From the NCBI GenBank assembly GCA_017380475.1, contig JAFODX010000068.1:1-13090 (forward strand): a DNA stretch of 13,090 bases, in the 5' to 3' direction. The stretch's first letter is position 1, and each line of letters opens with the position of its first letter. Below are positions 7,257 to 13,090 of the stretch, one piece after another. The stretch comes from Clostridia bacterium (GTDB lineage Bacteria > Bacillota > Clostridia > UBA1381). The position numbers and the translations under genes were made by a program. Under the pieces are notes generated by a model. That model saw only the letters and a list, made by a program, of their open reading frames with translations, was not told the DNA's origin and did not search any database.

Positions 7257-8025
7257 ATGTGTACCCTGACTTTTTTGCATCGGTTATAATTCGCTCAAGT
7301 GCCGATGCATTATCAGACGAAACGGCGTGCAGTAAAATCACTGCACCGTCGTGAAGGTACGGCATTACGCTCTGGTATGCGTAATCCGCACCTTTTTGTG
7401 CGTTTACATCCCAATCCTTATATGCAAAACTCCACATAACGGTTCTCATACCCAAATCATTTGTAACCGCAAGTGACTTTTCAGAAAACTCACCCTCCGG
7501 CGGACGCATATACTTCATTTTGTATCCGTACATACTCTCGCAAAGTGAGTTAAGCTCAGTTATTTCATCCTCAACCGTTTGGGGCGGTTGTTTAGGCAGA
7601 TTCAAGTGGTTTACAGTATGGTTTCCGACAATGTGCCCCTCATCTATCATTCTCTTTATAAGCTCACCCTGACCTTCAAGATACGGACCTGTGACAAAAA
7701 ACGCCGCAGGTGTTTTTGTTTTTGCAAGCGTATCAAGAATTACGGCAGTGAACCCATTTTCATACCCCTCATCAAATGTAAGATATAACGTCTTTTTGCC
7801 ATCCTCATCAAGATATTCCCCGTTATAACGTCGCAGAAGTTCGACTTGTGCCGATGGAAGTTCGGGTTTTTCGCCTTTTTTTCTGACAAATCCCCAGCCC
7901 TGACCGACACTGCTTAAACTGTCATATCCGGTACCGGACATCACGTCTGTCGTCAGGGCTTTTTTATCTGAACAGCCAGTTGCAATTAAAATACATATTG
8001 ATAACACCAACAAAAGCTTTCGCAT
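7234..8025 (-). CDS. pdaA: PdaA-like polysaccharide (delta-lactam-biosynthetic) de-N-acetylase, lipoprotein
   Basis: A NodB-fold deacetylase of 263 residues, closely following B. subtilis PdaA, which removes the acetyl group of N-acetylmuramic acid in the muramic-lactam pathway of the spore cortex. The N-terminus is a lipoprotein signal peptide with lipobox IATGC (Cys18), so the enzyme is likely tethered outside the membrane. Catalytic motifs: TFDEG (83-87), GNHTVNH with metal histidines 136 and 140, RPPEG (174-178), KDWDVN (203-208) and LLHAVS with H233. YENG after the first motif and SDNA near the end are PdaA-like. AAGGAG lies 7 nt before the ATG. I find no convincing sigma-A or sporulation-sigma promoter upstream. 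The lipid anchor is a possible difference from the usual secreted form. Confidence 0.87.
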   Translation of the reverse strand: MRKLLLVLSICILIATGCSDKKALTTDVMSGTGYDSLSSVGQGWGFVRKKGEKPELPSAQVELLRRYNGEYLDEDGKKTLYLTFDEGYENGFTAVILDTLAKTKTPAAFFVTGPYLEGQGELIKRMIDEGHIVGNHTVNHLNLPKQPPQTVEDEITELNSLCESMYGYKMKYMRPPEGEFSEKSLAVTNDLGMRTVMWSFAYKDWDVNAQKGADYAYQSVMPYLHDGAVILLHAVSSDNASALERIITDAKKSGYTFKSLDEL

Positions 8026-8069
8026 TTTACCACTCCTTATTATTTTTTGAAAATTTTTAAAGAAAAAGA

Positions 8070-8098
8070 TTGAATTTTTTCGTTCTTTAGTGTATAAT
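8070..8098 (+). promoter_or_regulatory. Sigma-A promoter for the deacetylase-like gene
   Basis: TTGAAT (8070-8075), 17-bp spacer, and consensus TATAAT (8093-8098). The predicted start is near 8105, giving a leader of about 45 nt before the GTG at 8151. It lies in the intergenic region shared with divergent pdaA. Confidence 0.7.
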
Positions 8099-8150
8099 AC
8101 ATCTGTAGGAGTTTTTCTCCGTTTTTAATTTTAATTACGAGGTGAAAAAA

Positions 8151-9350
8151 GTGGCACTATCACAGGATTTTGAAGCAAGACGCCGTGAACGGCTTAAGCA
8201 ACAGCATAAAAAGAGAGAAAGAGAGAAAAGAATACAGCGAATACTCCTTATCGTAGCTGTTGCAGTACTGGCATTCATTCTGATTTTTAATATAGTAAGA
8301 TGTGCAAAGAAACCGGCTGAACCAACCAATCTGCCGATTACAACACAGTTGCCATATAATGCAGACGATGCTGATGCAAAATTTGACCCGTCTATCCCCA
8401 AGCCCAAGGCAGGCAGAAACAGTTACCTTGATATAATAAAGGATTCAGGTCAGACAGGTCATGTGTATCTCACCTTCGACAACGGTCCGTCAGAGGATGT
8501 TACACCCGCAATACTGGATGTGCTTCGTAAATACAATGTAAAAGCAACATTCTTTATGAACGGTTCGGACATCAAGGACAATCCGTATCTTTGTACACGT
8601 GCTATTGAAGAGGGGCATCTTGTTCTTCCGCTTTCAAAATCCGGTAATGCTGATATATTATATGCAGACAAAACCACATTTATGGATGAAGTTGAAGAAA
8701 CTTACAATCTTATAGCAGAAAATACACCGGACGGTAAAAAACCTGTTAAGATTTACAGATTCCTCGGCGGTGGTTATGAAAACACATCATTTGGTGCTGA
8801 GAAACAAAGATACAAAGACGATCTGGCAGAGAACGGATATTACTACTGTGACTGGAACGCATCTGTAGGTGATTCAAACACCGGAAGAACACCCGAACAG
8901 TTGCTGAATTATTTCAAGACAAACGAACCTGATTTGAATAATCTTGTTATACAGCTTAATAACAAGGAGTCAAATACAGCAACACCGAAAATGCTCGGAA
9001 ACCTTATAGAATATTTGTTGGACAAGGATTTTATCTTCAGCAGACTTGACGAAATTGAGTTTATAAATGAAATAGAATACGAAGACGATGAAGCGGTGTT
9101 TGAGGAAGATGCTGATGTTGAAGACGACGATGACTCGGAACGCCCGACAAAGAAACCGACTTCCACAGCAAAACCTGATTCTACAAAGAAACCGACATCA
9201 ACACCTAAGGCTACGCAGAAGCCGGCATCAACGCCTAAAGCTACACAGAAGCCTTCAACAACACAGACACAGAAGCCTGTAGCCGTGACGTTACCGCCAC
9301 AAACAGCGACATTGCCACCATCAGGCGGAAATGAAATAGATACAGAATAA
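8151..9350 (+). CDS. Membrane-anchored NodB-fold pseudo-deacetylase with Pro/Thr/Lys-rich tail
   Basis: I chose the GTG at 8151 (399 residues) because GAGGTG sits exactly 6 nt upstream; the GTG at 8142 lies inside that ribosome site. Layout: basic cytoplasmic N-terminus (1-30), one transmembrane segment (31-49), short linker, NodB-like domain (about 100-305), very acidic stretch (305-330) and a Pro/Thr/Lys tail. The fold is recognisable from VYLTFDNGPSEDVTP, YNVKATFF, IYRFLGGG and CDWNASVGD. However, the metal-ligand Asp is Asn111, the HxxxH motif is replaced by LPLSKSG (159-165), and the C-terminal LxH motif reads IQLN (267-270). It is therefore probably catalytically dead and may bind cell wall or a partner. 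Its terminator is at 9361-9388. Confidence 0.85.
   Translation: MALSQDFEARRRERLKQQHKKREREKRIQRILLIVAVAVLAFILIFNIVRCAKKPAEPTNLPITTQLPYNADDADAKFDPSIPKPKAGRNSYLDIIKDSGQTGHVYLTFDNGPSEDVTPAILDVLRKYNVKATFFMNGSDIKDNPYLCTRAIEEGHLVLPLSKSGNADILYADKTTFMDEVEETYNLIAENTPDGKKPVKIYRFLGGGYENTSFGAEKQRYKDDLAENGYYYCDWNASVGDSNTGRTPEQLLNYFKTNEPDLNNLVIQLNNKESNTATPKMLGNLIEYLLDKDFIFSRLDEIEFINEIEYEDDEAVFEEDADVEDDDDSERPTKKPTSTAKPDSTKKPTSTPKATQKPASTPKATQKPSTTQTQKPVAVTLPPQTATLPPSGGNEIDTE
9198..9257 (+). repeat. Two 30-bp tandem repeats in the deacetylase-like tail
   Basis: Bases 9198-9227 and 9228-9257 each encode a ten-residue unit STPKATQKP(A/S). They differ at only a few, mostly synonymous, positions. Looser copies (TKKPTST, STKKPTS) precede them. 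The tail probably spans or binds the cell wall. Confidence 0.85.
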
Positions 9351-9360
9351 AAAGAACAAA

Positions 9361-9388
9361 ATCAAGCGGAATCTCCGCTTGATTTTTT
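9361..9388 (+). terminator. Intrinsic terminator of the deacetylase-like gene
   Basis: A 10-bp stem, ATCAAGCGGA (9361-9370) with 9374-9383, 3-nt loop, followed by a run of T to 9388, starting 10 nt after the stop. The reverse strand also has a U-rich side, so it may work both ways. Confidence 0.9.
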
Positions 9389-9405
9389 ATTCCCCAAAAT
9401 GAAAA

Positions 9406-9427
9406 GAGGTGAACTGACGTTCACCTC
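9406..9427 (-). terminator. Intrinsic terminator of the SLH protein gene
   Basis: A 9-bp perfect stem (9406-9414 with 9419-9427) and 4-nt loop, 11 nt after the SLH gene stop. On the minus strand it is followed by TTTTCATTTT. Together with the terminator at 9361-9388 it separates two convergent genes. Confidence 0.75.
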
Positions 9428-9438
9428 CTGATATTTGA

Positions 9439-10944
9439 TTATTTCTCGTGTGACTCCCAGTCATACGGAGCTGTTATCTCTGTATGAACTTCATGATCAC
9501 CAATCTTTTCACGGTCATAATCATGTGAGTTTGTAGCTTCCTGAACTGCTGTGTAATACCACTTATCAGGTGTGTTATCTGCCCACTTGATTACATCTTC
9601 GTGCAAGTCTTTTTCTTCAATATATCTGTAAAGAACACGGTTTATAAGTGTTATAGCCTCTGCTCTTGTAATCTCTGCATCAGGGATAAATGTTCCGTCA
9701 TCATATCCGTTTACCCAGCCTGTGATTGCTGAATTATTGATGAACTCTGCTGCCCAGTGACCGTCGATATCTGTGAAGAGGTTTTCGCCCTCATGTACCA
9801 GCGATGTGAATCTTGAAGCTATTGTAGCAAACTCAGCTCTTGTTATTCTCTGATTCGGTCTGAATGTACCGTCATCATAACCGTTTACAATACCTGCTGC
9901 TGCAACTGTTGAGATGTTGTTGTTATACCAGTCGCCCTCGTTTACATCCGAGAACTCATTCTCCTGTGTTCTGAACTTCTCACGTGATTCATCATCAAGC
10001 AATCTGTAGAAGATTGTTGCAACTTCTGCTCTTGTTATCGGATTTTCAGGTCTTACAACCTCTGTTCCGTCCTCGGTGTCATAACCTATGATATACGCAT
10101 AATGGTCTACATAGTTGAGCTTTGCACCGTTCTCTGTTCCGCCAAGCTGTGGTTCAGGCGTTGCTGTCGGAGCCTCTGTCGGAGCTACTGTCGGTGTTGG
10201 TGTCGGACGCCACGAACCACCGCTTCTGAAACGAATAGTCGGTGTGTCCTCACCATGAAAGTTTACTCTCATATCCTCAACAAATTCAGCTGCCATACCT
10301 GTTCCTTCAATATAGCCATCAAAAGTTGCTTCTATATCGTATGTATCATAAGAACCGCTTGCAGAGCATGAAGTTGTAAGAGAAATTTCACCTAATCCCT
10401 CAGCATTGTTAAAATAATTTTCTAACTCCGTGTTTGTCACACCGTCTTTGATTTTCATTTCCAAAGTATATGTATTTGTTGCGGAATCATAATTTATTTC
10501 CGGACTATTCTTTGCCTGGAACAGTGCAGCAGCATCCTCACTCCATATAACCGATGTGTACTCAGGTTGCGAAAGAGTCAAGCCTGATTCGCCCTTAACT
10601 ATTAAAGTAAAATGACCTACTAGAGGCACATTTGCGAGTATAAAATCTTTCGCATCGTTATCATCAGGATAAAAACTCTCAAGAGCTTCAGCACCTTTAG
10701 CGATATAATCATTCCACGCTTCTTTAACGGCCGCCATACTTAACGTCACCTTTGTGTACAAATTAGCATTTTTTCCCTTAACGGTTAATGAATTGCTGTA
10801 TCCGCCCTCATAGTTGCTGATATTTGCATCAAGCTGTACATCGATATCATGAATTAAATCCGATGTGTCAACTGCCGCAACTGCTGTACCGATGCTTGAA
10901 AGCACCATTGCAGATGCAATTATGAACGATAATAATTTCTTCAT
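9439..10944 (-). CDS. S-layer homology (SLH) domain surface protein with an unrecognised N-terminal domain
   Basis: A secreted, cell-wall-bound protein of 501 residues. I prefer the ATG at 10944: GGAG lies 8 nt upstream, while the ATG at 10950 is only 2 nt after GGAG. Residues 1-24 are a Sec signal peptide (basic start, hydrophobic core, AVA-A cleavage). Residues about 25-240 form a domain I cannot name, with alternating polar/hydrophobic strands. A Pro/Thr linker follows (246-266). Three SLH units come next (about 276-320, 331-379, 390-439), each with ITRAE, the second and third with NGYDDGTF; the end (440-501) is a further partial unit. SLH domains normally bind pyruvylated secondary cell-wall polymer. 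It has a perfect consensus promoter, suggesting high expression. Confidence 0.9.
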   Translation of the reverse strand: MKKLLSFIIASAMVLSSIGTAVAAVDTSDLIHDIDVQLDANISNYEGGYSNSLTVKGKNANLYTKVTLSMAAVKEAWNDYIAKGAEALESFYPDDNDAKDFILANVPLVGHFTLIVKGESGLTLSQPEYTSVIWSEDAAALFQAKNSPEINYDSATNTYTLEMKIKDGVTNTELENYFNNAEGLGEISLTTSCSASGSYDTYDIEATFDGYIEGTGMAAEFVEDMRVNFHGEDTPTIRFRSGGSWRPTPTPTVAPTEAPTATPEPQLGGTENGAKLNYVDHYAYIIGYDTEDGTEVVRPENPITRAEVATIFYRLLDDESREKFRTQENEFSDVNEGDWYNNNISTVAAAGIVNGYDDGTFRPNQRITRAEFATIASRFTSLVHEGENLFTDIDGHWAAEFINNSAITGWVNGYDDGTFIPDAEITRAEAITLINRVLYRYIEEKDLHEDVIKWADNTPDKWYYTAVQEATNSHDYDREKIGDHEVHTEITAPYDWESHEK

Positions 10945-10994
10945 ACTCATATCTCCTTTTATTTGAATTTAATATACAATACACCGTTATGTTA

Positions 10995-11023
10995 ATTATA
11001 ACTTATTTGTTTTAATTTGTCAA
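10995..11023 (-). promoter_or_regulatory. Perfect consensus sigma-A promoter for the SLH protein
   Basis: On the minus strand, TTGACA (11018-11023), 17-bp spacer, and TATAAT (10995-11000). The predicted start is near 10988, giving a leader of about 44 nt. It begins only about 21 bp after the yfcE stop. Confidence 0.85.
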
Positions 11024-11044
11024 GAAAAATAATGGGATTTTCTA

Positions 11045-11560
11045 TTATAGTTTGATGGTGACAAACTCCCCGTCATCATATAAAAGACACTGATGGTCAC
11101 TTCCGCCCTTCGGAAGAGATACCGAGCCGGGATTTACGCGACGTATACCGTTGCGCATTTCATCCATCGGGATATGCGTATGCCCCTGAACAACTATATC
11201 TCCCTTTTCTGCATCAGGAAAATTGTCAACACTGTAAATATGTCCGTGTGTGAAATACATTTTATGTCCGCCCTCAATTGACATACGGGCTTTATCAGAC
11301 ATTATCGGAAAGTCAAGCACCATCTGGTCAACCTCTGCATCACAGTTACCGCGTACGCAGACGATTTCATCTTTGAGTGTATTCAATATTTCTATTACAG
11401 CTTTCGGATTATGTCCCTCCGTCAGATCATTTCTCGGTCCGTGATATAGAATATCACCCAGGAGAACAAGACGTCTTGCACCGCTTTTTCTGTATTCTTC
11501 TGCAAGTCTTCTCGCCCACTTCTCCGAGCCGTGAATGTCAGATGCAATCATTATTTTCAT
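11045..11560 (-). CDS. yfcE: YfcE-type phosphodiesterase (metallophosphoesterase)
   Basis: A 171-residue two-metal phosphoesterase close to E. coli YfcE, which hydrolyses model phosphodiesters; its natural substrate is unknown. The metal ligands are complete: SDIH (D8, H10), GD (35-36), RGNCD (70-74), THGH (104-107) and GHTH (126-129). HGPRN, SEVDQM-like AEVDQM and NPGSVSLPKGG are YfcE-typical. The start at 11560 is preferred to one 21 nt upstream because AAAGGGGGAA lies at the right distance and homologues begin at MK. Its ATG shares one base with the TGA of the preceding phosphoesterase (TGATG), so the two are probably translationally coupled. Confidence 0.92.
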   Translation of the reverse strand: MKIMIASDIHGSEKWARRLAEEYRKSGARRLVLLGDILYHGPRNDLTEGHNPKAVIEILNTLKDEIVCVRGNCDAEVDQMVLDFPIMSDKARMSIEGGHKMYFTHGHIYSVDNFPDAEKGDIVVQGHTHIPMDEMRNGIRRVNPGSVSLPKGGSDHQCLLYDDGEFVTIKL

Positions 11561-12258
11561 CAGTTTTCCCCCTTTATACATTTTGGCATAAATCCGAGAT
11601 AATCAGATGCCACAAGGTAATATTTGATACCGTCAAATTCTTCACGGATTCTGTTTGCATGGCTCATTCCGTGCAGATGACCGTAGAAGCATTTTCTGAC
11701 GTTGTATTTTTTCATCATTTCCGTAAACGCATTCCCCTCACACAGTCCTGACATGGGCGGATAGTGAGTGAATACATAAATTTCGTCTGTTTTTGCTGAT
11801 TTTAATGAGCTCTCAAGACGCAGAACTTCACGCATAAAATATTTTTCGTCACTCTCTGTATAACCTGAAAATCCGGGATACAGCCAGCCACGTGTTCCGC
11901 AAATTGACACACCCTCTGCCTCAAACGAATTGTTGTGCATAAACGAAACAGTCTTATAACCATTCGATTCAACAAACTCGTTCATTTTCGACATTGTAGT
12001 CCACCAATAGTCGTGGTTGCCTTTAAGGATTATTTTTTTGCCGTTCAGATTTTCAAGATAATCAAAGTCGGCTTTCGCTTCTTCAATATACGTTGCCCAC
12101 GAAAAATCACCCGGCAGTATTACAGTGTCCTCCGGCTTTACAACGTCCTGCCAGTTCTTCTCAAGACGTTCCACATAGTTCTCCCACCGGCTTCCGAAAA
12201 CATCCATCGGCTTATCAATGCCAAGCGGAAGATGTAAATCTGCTATAGTAAATATCAT
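11560..12258 (-). CDS. Metallophosphoesterase, calcineurin-like family
   Basis: A 232-residue cytosolic two-metal phosphoesterase of unknown substrate. Metal motifs in order: ADLH (D7, H9), PGD (49-51), KGNHD (79-83), FTHYPP (H165) and YGHLHG (192-197). I chose the ATG at 12258: AAAGG lies 5 nt upstream, whereas the ATG at 12276 has no ribosome site and would add only six residues. It is the first gene of a two-gene unit with yfcE; their stop and start overlap by one base. No clear promoter lies in the 41 nt upstream, which hold the monooxygenase terminator, so transcription may come from read-through or a promoter inside that gene. Confidence 0.88.
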   Translation of the reverse strand: MIFTIADLHLPLGIDKPMDVFGSRWENYVERLEKNWQDVVKPEDTVILPGDFSWATYIEEAKADFDYLENLNGKKIILKGNHDYWWTTMSKMNEFVESNGYKTVSFMHNNSFEAEGVSICGTRGWLYPGFSGYTESDEKYFMREVLRLESSLKSAKTDEIYVFTHYPPMSGLCEGNAFTEMMKKYNVRKCFYGHLHGMSHANRIREEFDGIKYYLVASDYLGFMPKCIKGEN

Positions 12259-12279
12259 ATTAACCTTTCTTTGCAAAAA

Positions 12280-12299
12280 GTCGCAATTTGCATTGTGAC
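12280..12299 (-). terminator. Weak intrinsic terminator after the ABM monooxygenase gene
   Basis: An 8-bp stem with one G-U pair (12280-12287 with 12292-12299), 4-nt loop, directly after the stop. On the minus strand it is followed by TTTTTG. It may attenuate rather than block read-through into the phosphoesterase pair. Confidence 0.55.
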
Positions 12300-12596
12300 T
12301 TATCTGATTACCGTTACACGCGATATTTTCTTTATTGACGGCGGACAGTTCAGAACAGGTCCTATTGCATCAATAAACTTTTTGAAATGGGGCATTTCAT
12401 TATGCTTTTCAATTGCAAGCTCGTTCGCCCATTCCTCTATAAACGTGAATTTCGCTTTATCGCTATAACCCTCAAACACCTTATAAGAAAGACAGCCTGC
12501 CTCTTTTTTAGTGTTCATTGTACATTCACGGGCAAGCTTTATAAACTCATCCACGCACTCGTTTTTTACATCAAAATCTGCTATAATCGTTATCAT
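12300..12596 (-). CDS. ABM-domain (YgiN-like) putative quinol monooxygenase
   Basis: A 98-residue protein of the dimeric ferredoxin-like antibiotic biosynthesis monooxygenase fold. The order fits: strand MITIIADFDVK, helix with DEFIKLARECTMNTKKEAGCLSYKVFE (16-42), FTFIEEWANELAIEKHNEMPHFKKF (51-75) and a final strand. The E-x-W and H...HF pattern is typical. Characterised relatives oxidise quinols or polyketides without a cofactor, or degrade haem; which applies here is unknown. AAAGGA lies about 10 nt before the ATG. It is transcribed from a perfect extended promoter, back to back with the promoter of the structured RNA. Confidence 0.88.
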   Translation of the reverse strand: MITIIADFDVKNECVDEFIKLARECTMNTKKEAGCLSYKVFEGYSDKAKFTFIEEWANELAIEKHNEMPHFKKFIDAIGPVLNCPPSIKKISRVTVIR

Positions 12597-12628
12597 AAAA
12601 GCTTTTTCCTTTACTGATTCTTATAGTT

Positions 12629-12657
12629 ATTATACCATTTAATTTGAATTTTGTCAA
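12629..12657 (-). promoter_or_regulatory. Perfect, extended sigma-A promoter for the ABM gene
   Basis: On the minus strand, TTGACA (12652-12657), 17-bp spacer, and TATAAT (12629-12634) preceded by TGG, an extended -10. The start is expected near 12622, about 26 nt before the ATG. Confidence 0.85.
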
Positions 12658-12665
12658 TCTATATA

Positions 12666-12694
12666 TTGACATTTTAAGTAAAATATGATATATT
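12666..12694 (+). promoter_or_regulatory. Extended sigma-A promoter for the structured RNA
   Basis: TTGACA (12666-12671), 17-bp spacer, and TATATT (12689-12694) preceded by TGA, an extended -10. The usual 6-7 nt gap puts the start at 12701, the first base of the RNA's closing stem. Its -35 lies 8 bp from that of the leftward ABM promoter. Confidence 0.8.
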
Positions 12695-12700
12695 GTAGGA

Positions 12701-12853
12701 GCAACACGAATTGAATATATTTCTCACAGGAGCGTTCTTTTTGTCTTATGGCAAAAATGTACGCTATATTTCAGTACGCTTTTGTGAGTATTTGAAAATT
12801 CGTGTTGCAGCAATGCGTGCATTTTTCGGTGCGCATTGTTGCGCACCTTTTTT
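12701..12853 (+). ncRNA. Candidate stand-alone structured small RNA, family unknown (6S-like possible)
   Basis: An RNA of about 153 nt bounded by a strong promoter and an intrinsic terminator, with no gene downstream on this strand. Pairing by eye: P1, 12 bp perfect (12701-12712 with 12797-12808); an AU-rich internal loop of 10 and 8 nt; P2, 13 bp with two G-U pairs (12723-12735 with 12776-12788); P3, 8 bp with one G-U pair and loop UUAU (12738-12745 with 12750-12757); a single-stranded stretch (12758-12775); then the terminator. The rod with a central bubble recalls 6S RNA, but I see no decisive 6S sequence match. It lacks hallmark bases of SRP RNA, tmRNA, RNase P, T-boxes and the common riboswitches I know. 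The 346-nt gap between protein genes holds nothing else but promoters and terminators. Confidence 0.7.
12828..12853 (+). terminator. Intrinsic terminator of the structured RNA
   Basis: GGTGCGCA (12828-12835) pairs perfectly with 12840-12847, loop TTGT, then six T. An overlapping alternative hairpin (12807-12820 with 12829-12842) would compete with it. Confidence 0.85.
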
Positions 12854-12907
12854 AATTTGTCAGCTTGGCTCCGTGCGACCATATATTAAAATGATGCCAC
12901 TCATTTG

Positions 12908-12941
12908 GCAAAAACCTGTCTCAGTTGAGACAGGTTTTTGC
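12908..12941 (-). terminator. Bidirectional intrinsic terminator of the ABC exporter gene
   Basis: A stem of about 15 bp (12908-12922 with 12927-12941), loop AGTT, with an A-run on one arm and a T-run on the other. It begins 2 nt after the exporter stop on the minus strand and could also stop rightward transcripts leaving the small RNA. Confidence 0.88.
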
Positions 12942-12942
12942 T

Positions 12943-13090
12943 TTACATTGATGTATACATTCCGTAAAGTCTTGCATACTCGCCGTTTTGTGTCATTAAC
13001 TCCTCGTGTGTGCCCGACTCCGTTATTCCGTCCTCGGTAAGTACTATTATCTTTGTTGCATTACGGATAGTTGTGAGTCTGTGCGCAATA
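12943..13090 (-). CDS. ABC transporter ATP-binding/permease protein, C-terminal end (partial)
   Basis: Reading the minus strand from the window edge gives 48 residues ending at a TAA at 12943. The sequence is the end of an ABC exporter nucleotide-binding domain: the H-loop AHRLTTIRNA, then IIVLTEDGITESGTHEEL and EYARLYGMYTSM, the usual C-terminal pattern of fused (type IV/MsbA-like) half transporters. The membrane domain, Walker A and signature lie beyond the window, so substrate and partner cannot be judged. A terminator follows directly. Confidence 0.88.
   Translation of the reverse strand, partial: IAHRLTTIRNATKIIVLTEDGITESGTHEELMTQNGEYARLYGMYTSM

Noticed and set aside
8106..8121. Small hairpin GGAGTTTTTCTCC followed by T-run in the leader of the deacetylase-like gene
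   Set aside because: The stem is only four to five pairs, too weak to call an attenuator.
8142..8150. GTG start at 8142 for the deacetylase-like gene
   Set aside because: It lies inside the GAGGTG ribosome site that serves the GTG at 8151.
11569..11580. CCCCCTTTATACATT resembling the arm of the palindrome at 3-49
   Set aside because: It is only the yfcE ribosome-site region within coding sequence; the match is short and has no inverted partner.
12711..13040. A 109-codon open frame on the plus strand starting with TTG, 9 nt after GGAG
   Set aside because: It runs through the RNA stems, the intrinsic terminator at 12828-12853 and a second terminator, then lies antisense to the exporter gene. 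The start codon falls within the P1 stem. Its composition is not protein-like.

Overview
The window looks like the chromosome of a Gram-positive, probably spore-forming, anaerobic Clostridia-type bacterium. The reasons are: moderately AT-rich DNA; strong AGGAGG-type ribosome sites; consensus sigma-A promoters (TTGACA, 17 bp, TATAAT); a PdaA-type deacetylase (spore-cortex muramic lactam pathway); an SLH-anchored surface protein with a Pro/Thr linker; a YkpA-like ABC-F protein; and a Firmicutes-type thymidylate synthase. I see no phage, plasmid, CRISPR or complete insertion sequence. Almost all genes lie on the minus strand.

Layout. Bases 1-100 hold a perfect 21-bp palindrome. Bases 101-1779 carry what reads as one amidohydrolase/GNAT-like acyltransferase fusion gene, split into two ORFs by a one-base frameshift near 1140. 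Bases 1878-5213 are a minus-strand operon, thyA-proC-Na+/Ca2+ exchanger-LOG family protein, with a plausible promoter and a clear terminator. Bases 5242-6926 hold an ABC-F ATPase with a perfect consensus promoter and one decayed ATP site. Bases 6939-7256 hold a small membrane protein gene, divergent from the ABC-F gene, with a 12-bp inverted repeat around its promoter. Its tail overlaps the pdaA-like lipoprotein gene (7234-8025). Divergent from pdaA is a membrane-anchored polysaccharide-deacetylase-like protein that has lost the NodB catalytic residues (8151-9350). Two terminators separate it from the convergent SLH surface protein (9439-10944). Then come two translationally coupled metallophosphoesterases (11045-12258) and an ABM-domain monooxygenase (12300-12596). 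The right edge has the C-terminal end of an ABC exporter (12943-13090).

Between the monooxygenase and the exporter (12597-12942) there is no convincing protein gene. There is a rightward consensus promoter whose predicted start is the first base of a 12-bp closing stem. This is followed by a 13-bp second helix, a hairpin and an intrinsic terminator. I read it as a stand-alone structured small RNA of about 153 nt, possibly a divergent 6S-like RNA or an undescribed family. It is the best candidate here for something new.

Functionally the window mixes housekeeping (dTMP and proline synthesis, translation-factor ABC-F, cation transport, phosphoesterases) with envelope functions (PdaA-like lipoprotein, deacetylase-like pseudoenzyme, SLH protein). 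All assignments rest on reading motifs by eye; no searches or folding programs were run.
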